Part shown: piece by piece, positions 1 through 9,364 of the stretch
How positions within the stretch are numbered: position 1 is the stretch's first letter
Layout of the letters: every line of letters starts with the position of its first letter
Source: Variovorax paradoxus
Lineage (GTDB): Bacteria; Pseudomonadota; Gammaproteobacteria; Burkholderiales; Burkholderiaceae_C
DNA length: 64,000 nucleotides
Reading direction: 5' to 3'
NCBI RefSeq assembly: GCF_030815975.1
Contig: NZ_JAUSXL010000002.1
Span: 1,736,001 to 1,800,000 of the forward strand
Notes under the pieces: model-generated
What the model was told of the DNA's origin: nothing
Seen by the model: the letters and a program-made list of their open reading frames with translations, nothing else
Database searches by the model: none
Made by a program: the position numbers and the translations under genes

Positions 1-509
1 AGCGCGCGGTAAAGCTCGGGAAAGCGCAGGTCGTAGCACACGCTCATCCCCACGCGCCAGCGGTGGCCGTCGCGCGAAGGCAGGTCGAACACCACGGGCG
101 TGGCGCCCGGCGCGATCACGCGGCGCTCGTCGTAGCGCTCGGTGCCGTTGTCGAAGAAGAACAGATGGATCTTGTCGTAGCGCGCCACGCATTGGCCGTC
201 AGGGGAGTAGCACAGCGAGCTGTTGAACACGTGCTCGGCATCGCCGCTGTCGATCGGCAGCGTGCCGCCCACGATCCAGAGCCCGAACTCGCGCGCCGCA
301 TCGGCGAGAAAGCCCTGCACGGTGCCCGCGCCGGCGGTTTCGCGCAGGCCCAGCTTGTCGGTGTCGCGTGCGCCCATCATGCAGAAATACTCGGGCAGCA
401 CCGCCAGCTCGGCGCCGGCCGCGGCGGCTTGCGCGAGCAGGCTGTGGGCGCGTGCGAGGTTGGCTTCGCGGGCGATGGCCGACACCATCTGGATGGCTGC
501 GACTTTCAT
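1..509 (-). CDS. Carbon-nitrogen hydrolase (nitrilase/omega-amidase family), 3' part cut by window edge
   Basis: About 169 N-terminal residues are visible; the rest lies left of the window. All three residues of the nitrilase-superfamily catalytic triad can be read: Glu40 in LPEYF, Lys113 in YDKIHLF and Cys158 in SVCYDLRFPE. The family hydrolyses C-N bonds of amides; the motif spacing fits the Nit/omega-amidase branch that removes deaminated glutathione or alpha-keto acid amides, but the substrate is not decided by sequence. The ATG at 509 begins MKVAAIQMVS, a typical family start. The gene lies 16 bp downstream of yhdP on the same strand and is probably cotranscribed with it, an arrangement known in betaproteobacteria (yhdP, nitrilase, then tldD). 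Confidence 0.93.
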   Translation of the reverse strand, partial: MKVAAIQMVSAIAREANLARAHSLLAQAAAAGAELAVLPEYFCMMGARDTDKLGLRETAGAGTVQGFLADAAREFGLWIVGGTLPIDSGDAEHVFNSSLCYSPDGQCVARYDKIHLFFFDNGTERYDERRVIAPGATPVVFDLPSRDGHRWRVGMSVCYDLRFPELYRA

Positions 510-525
510 TGCGTGGTCTCCGTTT

Positions 526-3500
526 TCACTTGCCCTGCCCGCCGGCCGGCGCCGCGGCTGGGCCGGGTACGTTCGGCAGGATGGATCGTGGCACCTTGGC
601 TATCTTGGGGTCGGCCCAGGTGCCTTCGATATGGAACTCCTGCGTGGCGGCGGCGGCCAACGGCTTGCTCAGCACCCACTGCGCGAGGAAGGTGCCCAGG
701 CCGATCGCGGGGTTGATCGCGGTGGCGACCAGCGCGGCCGTGCCGGCGTTGATTTCGGGCACCACCACCACGCGCAGGTCCTGCGTCTCGCGCACGATAT
801 CGGCCGAGCCGTCCATCAGCGCGCCTGCGTTGACGCCCTTCATCTGCAGGTTGTTGGTGCTCGCGATGCCGTTGTGGATCTTCGCGTCGCCGCGGATGAA
901 GTCGAAGGCGAAGCCCTGGCTGAAGACATCGCGGAAATCCAGCGTGAGCCGGCGCGGCAGTGCCTGCAGGCTCAGCACGCCGAGCAGCTTGGCAAGCCCC
1001 GGGTCGGCCTTGAGGAACTGGCCCGATTCGACGTTGATCTGAAGCTGTCCGCCCAGGCTCGGATAGTCGAGCGAGAACGGCGAGCCGCGCCAGTTGACCT
1101 CGCCTTCGAGCCGCCCGCTGCCGCGCCGCAGCACGCCGGACATGCCGAAGCGCGCAAGCAGGTCGCCGGCATCCGCGATGTCCAGCCTGAAGGTCATGGC
1201 CGTGCGGCGCTGCTCTGCGCGCCCCGGCGTGCCGCCCGGCGCGGCGGCCCAGGTGCCCTTGGCCGAAAAACTGGCCTCGGGCATGGTGAAGCTCAGCTTG
1301 TTGAGCATCCATTCGCGGCCCGCGCCGCCGCGGTTGACGGCATCGATTTCGGCACGGCCCAGGCGCTTGCCCAGCAGCTCGAAGTCGTCGATGACGATGT
1401 CGAGCGCGGGCAGCGTGCCGGGCTGCTCGTCGAGCAGGGTTTCGACCTGCTTGGCCTCCGTGGGCGCAATCTTGAGCCGCGCGAGCCGCGCATAGAGCCG
1501 CCCGGCCTGGGCGTGGCGGTACTCGGCGTAGCCGCTGAGTTCTGTGGCGTCGATGTTGGCGCGCCAGAGCGCGCCCTCGCGCGTACCGCCGAGCACCACG
1601 TTGTGCAGCGTGCGGCCTGCGATGCCGAGCTCCTGCGCGCGCACCGCAATGCGCGTGGGCAGGTAGCCCATGGCCGCGTCTTCGGGCCGCTCGGCGCCGC
1701 CCGCCGCCTCGGCCGTGCTGCTTCCGGTGTCGCCAACCAGGGCCTGCCATGCGGGCATGTCGAACTTTGCGATGTTGACATTGGCCAGCACGCCCTTGTC
1801 GGGCACGCTGGCGGTCTCCCCCGCGGCCAGGCCGATGCCGATGCTTCCGCGCAGCACGCGCGCCTCGGCACCCGAGATGTCGCGCACATATTGAACGGTG
1901 CCGACGCGGCCGAGCTCCATCGAGAGCTGGTCCTGCACGGCCACGGCAGCGCCGGCCCGGGTCTCGCGCTGCAGCACCTTCTTCTCGATGCGCAGCGGCA
2001 TCTGTTCGTCGGCCGTCTTCACGAGCGGCGCGGGCAGCTGCAGCGCCAGGCCTTGCAGCGTGCTGGTGAGCGAGAACTCCGGCGCGCCGTCGCGCATCGA
2101 GAAGGTGGCCGCGTAAGGCGTGCTGCCGCTCGCCTTGGCCGCGATGCGCGCGAGCCACTCGGCCTCGCGCGCGGCGCGCAGGCCCTCGGCCGTGGCCGTG
2201 CCCTGCGCCTTCAGCGCCACCTCGCGGTTGGGCCCGGCGAAGCGGCCGCGGCCTTCGACGCGAACGTCGCCGCCCAGCAGCCTGGCGTTGACGCCGTTCA
2301 GCGAAAAGCCCGTTTCGGTGAAGCCGACGACGCCCTTCGCATGCGTGAAGGACGGCGCTTCGGGCACCAGCTGCAGCTCGTTGTCGGACAGCGCGATGCT
2401 GGCCTGGACCTTGGCCGTGTCCAGCGCGGCCAGCGGCAGTTCGAGATGCAGGCGGTAGTCGGCCGTGCCGGTGGCCCGTGCGCGGGACAGCGCCTCGCCG
2501 GTTTCGCCGGCCAGCGGCGCGCCGACGCGCAGCAGTTCGCCGAGCGGGCCCTTGGCCTGGGCATCGACGCGCAGCAGCGAGGCGTGGTGCGACATGTCGG
2601 CAATCTGCGCCTCGGCCTTGGTCACCTCGATGCCGTTGGCGCCGGCCAGCCGCCCGCGCGCGTTGCGCACCAGCATGCCCGCGCGCTCGAACACCAGTTC
2701 GCCCGAAAGCCCGGTGAGCGCGGGCCAGGCCGGCGCGGGCGCACCGCTGCGGGCCGCCGAGGGCGGCGCCTTCGATGCCGTCGACGCGGCCATGGCCGAA
2801 GTCGGCGGCACATAGGCGTAGTTGACGTCGGACACCTTGGCCACGATGCGGAACTCGCCCTGCTTCGGGTCCATGAACGGCATGTCGTGCAGGTCGCCGC
2901 GCACGCGGAAGTCGACGCTGCTGGCCGTGCCCTTGGTGACCGCCTCGCGCACGTAGTCGCGCGTGTGCTGGGGAATCTCGAGCGGCAGGTAGCGGAACAC
3001 GCGCGTGCCGTCGGCGCGGGTCAGCTTGCCCTGCAGGTCGAGCACGCCGGGGTAGCGCGCGCGGCCGGAAGACACGGCGGGGTCGCTGGTGCGCCAGCTG
3101 GCTTCGGCTTCGCCGTCGGCATCGGCATTGGCGAAGCGCAGCTTGGAAACCTGCAATTGCGCATGGCCCTTGTCGAGCTTCCACTGCAACTGGGCCGCGA
3201 GCCGGTCGATGGGGATGACCGGTTCCTCGAACACGCCCGGAAATTCGAGCGTGCCCTGCGCCATCGACAGTGCGGCGTTGCCGCCGGCCTGGGTGGCATC
3301 GAACTCGATGGTGGCGCCACTCAGGCCGGGCGAGCCGGCGTGCGGCCGTTGGGCAGCAGGCGTGGCGCCGGCAGAGCCGGTTGCGGCGGCCGGCGGGACG
3401 GTGGCGGCAGCTGCCGGTGGCGCCGGCTGCGACGCGATGCGCAGGCCGCTGACCCGGCCCTTGGCCTGGTAGCGCTCGGGCGCGCCCAGCGAACCTTGCC

Positions 3501-4710
3501 AGTTCAGGTCGATGCGCTCGACCAGTCCGCGCGGCGCATAGGCATCGAGCACGCGGTGCGTGGCGTCGCCCAGCGGCAGCCGGTCGGCAATCAGGGCCAG
3601 CGCGGCCAGGTCGAGCCGGTCGGCGCGCAAGGCGCCCTGCTCGGGCGTGCGGCCGCGCGCGGGCGCGTGCTTCAGCCACAGGTTGCCGCCGGGCCAGCGC
3701 ATGCCGTCGGCGGTGTCGAACTGCAGGGCGGTGGTCGAGAACTCGAGCTGCTCCTCATTCAGCTGGCCGGCCAGCCGGCCGGTCACCGAGCGCAAGACCA
3801 GCGGCTGCAGGCCCCGGCCCAGCGAGGCATCGATGCGGTTGAGCCCGAGGTCCGCCGCGCCGCCCACGATCTGGCCCTTCTTCATGTCGGCCCAGAGGCG
3901 CAGTGCACCGCTGCCTTCACGGATGCGGGCGTCGAGGGAGACATAGCGGCCCAGGCGGGTGACGTCGATATAGGGCAGGTCGGCGTAGACCTGGCCGTCC
4001 CAGGTCTGCCAGCGGCCGGAGCGCACCGACAGCAGCGGCTGGCGGAACTGGCCGCGCAGCGTGAAGCGCTCGCCCCATCCGACCGGCGGCGTGGCATCGA
4101 GCCGCAGACCGTGGCGCCGGGCGGTGTTGCGCGCCACAAAGCGCACGTCGGTCAACAGCAGGGGCTCGGCCTGGCGCTGCTCGTCGGTCCAGCGCACGGT
4201 GCCGCCTTCGACCACCAGCTCGCGCTGGGCGAAAAACCAGTCGGCGGCGCGGGTCTCTCCGGTGGTGTCGGTGGACATGTGGAGACCCGCCACGTGCAGC
4301 TTGCCGAGCGCGTCGCGGCGCACGTCGACCTGCGGCCCCTCGATATAGAGCTGCTCGAAATTGAGGCGCCACAACGAGCGCGGCGACACGCTGGCCACCA
4401 CCCGCACGAGGCGCAGGGCTTCGCGCTTCTGCGCATCGTGCAGCACCACGTCGCGCAGTTCGAAGACGGGAAACAGGCTATCGGAACGGGCGGTGATCGA
4501 CCCGATGCGCACGGGTACCCCGATGGCCTTGCTGGCTTGTGCCTCGAGCGCACCACGGTAATCGCCGATTCGCGGCACAATCCACGCGTGTAGGACAACC
4601 ACTGACAGTGCCAGCAGAAGCCATGCAGCGATCAGTAAACCCAACAGCCAGCGCGCCGTCGCAGCGGTGATCTTGAGCAGACGTGAAGGGGAAGACGCCG
4701 TGTCGTTCAT
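526..4710 (-). CDS. yhdP: YhdP family AsmA-like envelope protein
   Basis: A 1394-residue protein with one N-terminal membrane helix (about residues 20-45, rich in Leu/Ala/Val) followed by a very long beta-rich periplasmic region. Length and layout match YhdP, a member of the AsmA-like bridge proteins (TamB, YdbH, YhdP) that carry phospholipids between inner and outer membrane. I chose the ATG at 4710 (MNDTASS), not the upstream in-frame ATG at 4749, because the upstream start would run into the divergent glnE start at 4736 and adds a stretch with no family resemblance. The gene is divergent from glnE with only 25 bp between starts, so its promoter must lie inside glnE coding DNA or overlap it. 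Confidence 0.9.
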   Translation of the reverse strand: MNDTASSPSRLLKITAATARWLLGLLIAAWLLLALSVVVLHAWIVPRIGDYRGALEAQASKAIGVPVRIGSITARSDSLFPVFELRDVVLHDAQKREALRLVRVVASVSPRSLWRLNFEQLYIEGPQVDVRRDALGKLHVAGLHMSTDTTGETRAADWFFAQRELVVEGGTVRWTDEQRQAEPLLLTDVRFVARNTARRHGLRLDATPPVGWGERFTLRGQFRQPLLSVRSGRWQTWDGQVYADLPYIDVTRLGRYVSLDARIREGSGALRLWADMKKGQIVGGAADLGLNRIDASLGRGLQPLVLRSVTGRLAGQLNEEQLEFSTTALQFDTADGMRWPGGNLWLKHAPARGRTPEQGALRADRLDLAALALIADRLPLGDATHRVLDAYAPRGLVERIDLNWQGSLGAPERYQAKGRVSGLRIASQPAPPAAAATVPPAAATGSAGATPAAQRPHAGSPGLSGATIEFDATQAGGNAALSMAQGTLEFPGVFEEPVIPIDRLAAQLQWKLDKGHAQLQVSKLRFANADADGEAEASWRTSDPAVSSGRARYPGVLDLQGKLTRADGTRVFRYLPLEIPQHTRDYVREAVTKGTASSVDFRVRGDLHDMPFMDPKQGEFRIVAKVSDVNYAYVPPTSAMAASTASKAPPSAARSGAPAPAWPALTGLSGELVFERAGMLVRNARGRLAGANGIEVTKAEAQIADMSHHASLLRVDAQAKGPLGELLRVGAPLAGETGEALSRARATGTADYRLHLELPLAALDTAKVQASIALSDNELQLVPEAPSFTHAKGVVGFTETGFSLNGVNARLLGGDVRVEGRGRFAGPNREVALKAQGTATAEGLRAAREAEWLARIAAKASGSTPYAATFSMRDGAPEFSLTSTLQGLALQLPAPLVKTADEQMPLRIEKKVLQRETRAGAAVAVQDQLSMELGRVGTVQYVRDISGAEARVLRGSIGIGLAAGETASVPDKGVLANVNIAKFDMPAWQALVGDTGSSTAEAAGGAERPEDAAMGYLPTRIAVRAQELGIAGRTLHNVVLGGTREGALWRANIDATELSGYAEYRHAQAGRLYARLARLKIAPTEAKQVETLLDEQPGTLPALDIVIDDFELLGKRLGRAEIDAVNRGGAGREWMLNKLSFTMPEASFSAKGTWAAAPGGTPGRAEQRRTAMTFRLDIADAGDLLARFGMSGVLRRGSGRLEGEVNWRGSPFSLDYPSLGGQLQINVESGQFLKADPGLAKLLGVLSLQALPRRLTLDFRDVFSQGFAFDFIRGDAKIHNGIASTNNLQMKGVNAGALMDGSADIVRETQDLRVVVVPEINAGTAALVATAINPAIGLGTFLAQWVLSKPLAAAATQEFHIEGTWADPKIAKVPRSILPNVPGPAAAPAGGQGK

Positions 4711-4735
4711 TGAGGATCGCGCTGTGTCCGGAATT

Positions 4736-7615
4736 ATGACCGCCAGCATTCAGAGGGGTTCCACGGAAACCAACACCAGTGTGAACCAGTTGCCAGCCAC
4801 GCCATCGACAGAAGCGACCGAGGTCGCGTTCTCTTCCTATTCGCGCTTCGTCCAGCGCCTGCGCCGCAGGTATGCGGCCGAGCTTGCATTGCTTTCCCCT
4901 GGCGCGCCGCGGCGCGAGTCGATGTCGAAGGCCTACGAGGCATTGCGCGAACGCGGGGACGGCGTCGGCGATGCGCTGCGCATTGTGCGGCAGTTGGTGA
5001 TGGAGCGGCTTGTCACCCTCGATTGCGATGCCCAGGCGCCCCTGGCCGTGGTGACCACCGCCGTGACCGAGCTCGCGGAATTCGCGCTCGACGTCGCCTG
5101 CCGCGACGCCTGCCAGGAACTCGATGCGGTGCACGGCGCCCCGCTGGGCCCCGAAGGGCAGCGCGCGCAGCTCTGGGTGGTGGGCATGGGCAAGCTCGGT
5201 GCGCGCGAGCTCAACGTGTCGAGCGACATCGACCTGATCTACCTGTACGACCTGGACGGCGAAACCCGCGGCGACGCCGATGGCCGCGGCCGCCTGTCGA
5301 ACCAGGAATATTTCTCGCGCGCCGTGAAGCGCATCTATGCGCTGGTGGGCGACATCACCGAGCACGGCTTCGTGTTCCGCGTCGACCTTGCGCTGCGGCC
5401 GAACGGCAACTCCGGGCCCAGCGTGGTGTCGCTCGACGCGCTCGAAGAATACTTTCAGGTGCAGGGCCGCGAATGGGAGCGCTTTGCCTGGATGAAGAGC
5501 CGCGTAGTGGCGCCGCGCGACATCGTCGCGGAAGGCCTTGCGCAGGGCCTGCGCGCCACGGTGCTGCCCTTCGTGTTCCGCCGCTACCTGGACTACAGCG
5601 TGTTCGATTCGCTGCGCACGCTGCACCGGCAGATCCGCGAGCAGTCGGCACGCCGCAGCGCGGGGCGGCCCGAGCGCGCCAACGACGTCAAGCTCTCGCG
5701 CGGCGGCATCCGCGAAATCGAATTCACCGTGCAGCTGCTGCAGGTGGTGCGCGGCGGCCAGTTTCCCGAACTGCGCACCCGACCCACGCTCGACGCCTTG
5801 CAGCGGCTCGCGCGCGCCGGCCTGATGCCGCAGGAAACCGCCGACACACTGGCCGCGGCCTACGAATTCCTGCGCCGCGTGGAGCACCGCATCCAGTACC
5901 TGGACGACCAGCAGACCCACGTGCTGCCGGTGGCCGACGACGACCTGCGCTGGATCGCGCAGACCATGGGCTATGCCGGCTGCTGCCCCTTCCTCGAGCA
6001 GCTCGACACGCACCGCGAGTTCGTGGCGCAGGAGTTCGACAAGCTGCTCGGCGGCGAGAAGCCCTGCAACGGCAAGTGCAACGGCAAGAAGGCCGCCGCG
6101 CCCACCGACCTGGCCGACCTGCTCGACGACCTGCCGCCGGCCTTTGCCGACCGCATCCGCAACTGGTGCGAGCAGCCCCGCGTGCTGGCCCTGCGCGAGG
6201 AAACGCGAGCACGGCTGCGCCAGCTGGTGCAGCGCACCGGGCAATGGCTGAAAGAGCCCGACGGCGACGGCCCCGGACAAACGCCGCGCCATGTGGATGC
6301 CGCACTGCGCTGGGCCGACTGGATCGAGCCGCTCCTGCGGCGCGAGAGCTACCTGGCGCTGCTGGTCGAACGGCCCGCGGTGCAGGAACGGCTGCTGCGG
6401 CTTTTGGGCGCCGCCAAGTGGCCGGCGCGCTACCTGATGCAGCACCCCGGCGTCATCGACGAACTCGCGAGCGACGAGATGCTCTCGGGCCGCTTCATGG
6501 CGGCCGAGTTCGAGCGCGAACTCGAGGCGCGCCACGCCTCGCTCAGCCGCACCGGCGAAGCCGACGAGGAGCGCCTGCTGAACCTGCTGCGCCACGCCCA
6601 CCACGCCGAGGTGTTCCGCACGCTGGCGCGCGACGTGGACGGCCGCATCACCGTGGAGCAGGTGGCCGACGACCTGAGCGCGCTGGCCGACACCACCTTG
6701 CGCGTGACGGCCAGCTGGTGCTGGCCGCATGTGCGCAACCGGCACCGCGAGCTGCCGCAGTTCGCGATCATCGGCTACGGCAAGCTCGGCGGAAAAGAGC
6801 TGGGCTACGGCAGCGACCTCGACATCGTGTTCGTCTACGAAGACGACGACGAGCGCGCGGGCGAGGTCTATGCGGCCTATGTGCGCAAGCTGATCAACTG
6901 GCTCACCGTGAAGACGCGCGAGGGCGACCTGTTCGAGATCGACACCGCGCTGCGCCCCAACGGCAATTCGGGCCTGCTGACGACCAGCTTCGAGGCCTAC
7001 GAGCGCTACCAATTGGGGCGCGGCAGCAACACCGCGTGGACCTGGGAGCATCAAGCCATGACGCGCGCGAGATTCATCAGCATGGCCCCCACGCTCGGCA
7101 CTGGCGTGTCCTCGCTGCCCCCCGAGGGGGCGCAGCCCGCCTTGGGGCGGCCCGGCGGCGGGCCGGGCAGCGCCGATCTGGGCACACGCTTCGACCAGGT
7201 GCGCGAGGCCGTTCTGGTGGCGCCGCGCGACCACGAGGCGCTGAAGGCCGAGATCATCGCGATGCGCGACAAGCTGCGCGGCGCGCGCCCGGTGAAGGCT
7301 GAGCGCTTCGACGTCAAGCACAGCCCTGGCGGCATGGTGGATGCCGAGTTCGCGGTGCAGTTCCTGGTGCTGTCGTCGTCGGGCGAGCATCCCGAACTGA
7401 TTCCGAACGTCGGCAACATCGCGCTGCTGCTGCGCGCCGAACTGGCGGGGCTGCTGCCCGAAGGCATCGGCCGCAGCGCGGCCAGGGCCTACCGCGAACT
7501 GCGCCGCGTGCAGCATCGTGCCCGCCTCAATGAAGAACCGACCCAGGTCACCCCGCCTGCATTGGCCGCCGAACGCGATGCGATGCTGGCGCTGTGGAAG
7601 GCGGTATTTGGCTGA
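4736..7615 (+). CDS. glnE: Bifunctional glutamine synthetase adenylyltransferase/adenylyl-removing enzyme
   Basis: A 959-residue GlnE. It adenylylates and deadenylylates glutamine synthetase in response to PII, adjusting ammonia assimilation. Both nucleotidyltransferase halves are present: GMGKLGARELNVSSDIDL near residue 150 (adenylyl-removing domain) and GYGKLGGKELGYGSDLDIVF near residue 680 (adenylyl-transferase domain). The ATG at 4736 (MTASIQRG) is the first codon that clears the divergent yhdP start. Oddity: after the conserved EHQAMTRARF block (about residue 780) roughly 29 extra residues are present, encoded by a palindromic repeat also found upstream of topB; the homologous alignment resumes at DLGTRFDQVRE. 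The reading frame stays open, so the enzyme is probably functional. It overlaps the next gene by 8 bp. Confidence 0.96.
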   Translation: MTASIQRGSTETNTSVNQLPATPSTEATEVAFSSYSRFVQRLRRRYAAELALLSPGAPRRESMSKAYEALRERGDGVGDALRIVRQLVMERLVTLDCDAQAPLAVVTTAVTELAEFALDVACRDACQELDAVHGAPLGPEGQRAQLWVVGMGKLGARELNVSSDIDLIYLYDLDGETRGDADGRGRLSNQEYFSRAVKRIYALVGDITEHGFVFRVDLALRPNGNSGPSVVSLDALEEYFQVQGREWERFAWMKSRVVAPRDIVAEGLAQGLRATVLPFVFRRYLDYSVFDSLRTLHRQIREQSARRSAGRPERANDVKLSRGGIREIEFTVQLLQVVRGGQFPELRTRPTLDALQRLARAGLMPQETADTLAAAYEFLRRVEHRIQYLDDQQTHVLPVADDDLRWIAQTMGYAGCCPFLEQLDTHREFVAQEFDKLLGGEKPCNGKCNGKKAAAPTDLADLLDDLPPAFADRIRNWCEQPRVLALREETRARLRQLVQRTGQWLKEPDGDGPGQTPRHVDAALRWADWIEPLLRRESYLALLVERPAVQERLLRLLGAAKWPARYLMQHPGVIDELASDEMLSGRFMAAEFERELEARHASLSRTGEADEERLLNLLRHAHHAEVFRTLARDVDGRITVEQVADDLSALADTTLRVTASWCWPHVRNRHRELPQFAIIGYGKLGGKELGYGSDLDIVFVYEDDDERAGEVYAAYVRKLINWLTVKTREGDLFEIDTALRPNGNSGLLTTSFEAYERYQLGRGSNTAWTWEHQAMTRARFISMAPTLGTGVSSLPPEGAQPALGRPGGGPGSADLGTRFDQVREAVLVAPRDHEALKAEIIAMRDKLRGARPVKAERFDVKHSPGGMVDAEFAVQFLVLSSSGEHPELIPNVGNIALLLRAELAGLLPEGIGRSAARAYRELRRVQHRARLNEEPTQVTPPALAAERDAMLALWKAVFG
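7083..7168 (+). repeat. Palindromic repeat element, copy 1, inside glnE
   Basis: This segment aligns over about 80 bp with 57923-58003, upstream of topB, with a few substitutions and single-base gaps. Each copy has one hairpin built on CCCCC/GGGGG and a second with arms like GGCCGCC/GGCGGCC around TTGG. Here it is translated in frame as part of GlnE. The form resembles REP/RPE-type small palindromic elements; whether it is a known Comamonadaceae repeat family cannot be checked here. Confidence 0.8.
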
Positions 7616-8801
7616 GCGCGCCCGCGCCCTCGCCACCCCCGCGCTGGCTGCCTGCGCGGTGGCCGTCGCCGTCCTTCTCGCGGGCTGCGCGAGCGGCACG
7701 CGCAGCGGCGGCGGCGCACTGGGCGGCCGCGACGGCCCGGGCAGCAACATCCCCTCAGACCTCGACCGCGTGCCCGATGCCGAGCCCCGCGTCGAAACCA
7801 TCCGCGGCAGCGGTGGCACCAGCAAGCCCTACACGGTGCTGGGCCGGGCCTACCAGCCGATCACCGACGACCGGCCGTTCCGCGAATCGGGCGTCGCCTC
7901 GTGGTACGGCCGCAAGTTCCACAGCGCCTCGACCGCGAGCGGCGAACCCTACGACATGTACGCCATGACGGCCGCGCACAAGACGCTGCCGCTGCCCAGC
8001 TACGCGAGGGTGCGCAACCCGGCCAACGGGCGCGAGGTGATCGTGCGCGTGAACGACCGCGGGCCCTTCGTCGACGGCCGCATCATCGACCTGAGCTACA
8101 CGGCGGCGCTCAAGCTCGACCTGCTGCGCGGCGTGGCGCCGGTGGAGATCGAGCGCATCACGAACGAGGACATCCGCACGGGCGCATGGCGGCGCGATGC
8201 GGGCACGGCGTATGCCTCGGCCTCGCAGGTGGCTGCGCCGCCGCCGCCCCAGCGCGTGGCGGCCGCGCCCTCGGCCTGGGCGGCGCCGGTGGCGATGAAC
8301 GCCGCAGCGCCGGCCGGGGCGATGCCGGTCGCGCCGCAAACGCCGATGGCGTCCATGGCGCCAGGGGCGACTGCCGAGCCCGTGCCGCAGGCTGCGCCGC
8401 CGGCGCCCTCGTCCGCAGCCGCAGCCGCAACCGAGCCGGAAGCGGCACCGCCCCGCCAGCCGATCATGGTCACCGACCTTGCGCCGATGGCACCACTCAC
8501 GGCACCGCCGCCGGCACCCGCGGCCGCCTCGACGGCAAATGCGCCCTCTTCATCATCGGCCGCGGCAGCGGGCTTCTGGGTGCAGCTCGGCGCCTTCCGC
8601 GAGCGCGATGGCGCCGAGAGCCTGCAGAACCAGGCCGCGCGCGGCCTGCCCGCGCTGGCGCCGCAGTTGCGCGTGTTCAGCGAGGCCGGCACGCACCGCC
8701 TGCAGGCCGGCCCGTTCGCCTCGCGCAGCGCGGCCGGCGAGGCCGTCACGCAACTGCGCGAGAGCCTGCGCATCTCGCCGATGGTGGTCGAGCGCCGCTG
8801 A
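7608..8801 (+). CDS. rlpA: RlpA family septal ring lytic transglycosylase lipoprotein
   Basis: A 397-residue secreted lipoprotein that cleaves glycan strands lacking stem peptides, typically at the division septum. A signal peptide ends in the lipobox LLAG with lipidated Cys27. A double-psi beta-barrel RlpA domain lies at about residues 92-175 (GVASWYGRKFHS, MTAAHKTLPLPS, VNDRGPF), then a long Ala/Pro-rich linker, then a peptidoglycan-binding SPOR domain at about 322-397 (FWVQLGAFRERDGAE). The start is inferred to be TTG 7608: GGAAGG sits about 6 bp upstream and the signal peptide then has normal length; in-frame ATGs at 7518 and 7578 lie deeper in glnE. Translation is probably coupled to glnE through the 8-bp overlap. 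Confidence 0.88.
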   Translation: MAERARALATPALAACAVAVAVLLAGCASGTRSGGGALGGRDGPGSNIPSDLDRVPDAEPRVETIRGSGGTSKPYTVLGRAYQPITDDRPFRESGVASWYGRKFHSASTASGEPYDMYAMTAAHKTLPLPSYARVRNPANGREVIVRVNDRGPFVDGRIIDLSYTAALKLDLLRGVAPVEIERITNEDIRTGAWRRDAGTAYASASQVAAPPPPQRVAAAPSAWAAPVAMNAAAPAGAMPVAPQTPMASMAPGATAEPVPQAAPPAPSSAAAAATEPEAAPPRQPIMVTDLAPMAPLTAPPPAPAAASTANAPSSSSAAAAGFWVQLGAFRERDGAESLQNQAARGLPALAPQLRVFSEAGTHRLQAGPFASRSAAGEAVTQLRESLRISPMVVERR

Positions 8802-8810
8802 TTCAAAGCC

Positions 8811-9278
8811 TCAGGGCATCGCCTTGGCCGCCACTGGCGAGCGCATGCCGACACCCAGGCGGTTCCACGCGTTGATCTGCGCAATGGCAATCGAGAGTTC
8901 GACGATCTCGAGTTCGCTGAAATGCGCCTGGAGCGCCTCGAACTCGGCATCGCGGTCTTCGTGGCGGTCGGCCAGGCGGGTCAGCGTTTCGGCCCAGGCG
9001 AGGGCCGCGCGCTCGCGTTCGCTGAAGAAATTCACTTCGCGCCAGGTCGGCAAGCTGTTGATGCGCTGCCAGTCCTCGCCCTGATGGCGCAGGTCGCGCA
9101 CGTGCATGTCGAGGCAGTGGGCACAGCCGTTGATCTGCGAGACGCGGGCAAAGACGAGGTCGACCAGCACCTTGCCGAGCGTGCTCGACTCGATGGCGCC
9201 GTTGACGCCGATCATGGCCTGGAAGGCCTTGGGGGCGATCTTGGCCCAGGTGAGGCGGGGGACGATGGTGTTGCTCAT
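8811..9278 (-). CDS. AhpD-like carboxymuconolactone decarboxylase family protein
   Basis: A 155-residue protein of the AhpD/CMD superfamily. The redox signature is visible as INGCAHCLDMH: a CxxC pair followed by His, as in alkylhydroperoxidase AhpD, which reduces peroxides through that Cys pair. A ribosome site (GGAG) precedes the ATG at 9278. The gene lies directly downstream of an ECF41 sigma factor and has its own matching ECF41 promoter at 9325-9351. Genes encoding carboxymuconolactone decarboxylases, oxidoreductases or epimerases next to ECF41 sigma factors are the known hallmark of that regulon, so it is the likely regulatory target. Physiological substrate unknown. Confidence 0.9.
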   Translation of the reverse strand: MSNTIVPRLTWAKIAPKAFQAMIGVNGAIESSTLGKVLVDLVFARVSQINGCAHCLDMHVRDLRHQGEDWQRINSLPTWREVNFFSERERAALAWAETLTRLADRHEDRDAEFEALQAHFSELEIVELSIAIAQINAWNRLGVGMRSPVAAKAMP

Positions 9279-9324
9279 GGCATGTACTCCAGGTGGTTGA
9301 AAAATCTGCTTCCTACCCACTGAA

Positions 9325-9351
9325 GACGGGCCAGCCATTGGCCGTGTGACA
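9325..9351 (-). promoter_or_regulatory. ECF41-type promoter for the AhpD-like gene
   Basis: On the minus strand TGTCACA (9351-9345) is followed after exactly 16 bp by CGTC (9328-9325), the established ECF41 consensus TGTCACA-n16-CGTC. It lies 46 bp upstream of the AhpD-like start codon at 9278. Confidence 0.88.
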
Positions 9352-9364
9352 CACCGCGCGAAAA

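Noticed and set aside
223..4593. A 1456-codon open frame antisense to yhdP, and several other very long antisense frames
   Set aside because: They are frame shadows of GC-rich genes with no recognisable domains, and overlap well-supported genes on the other strand.
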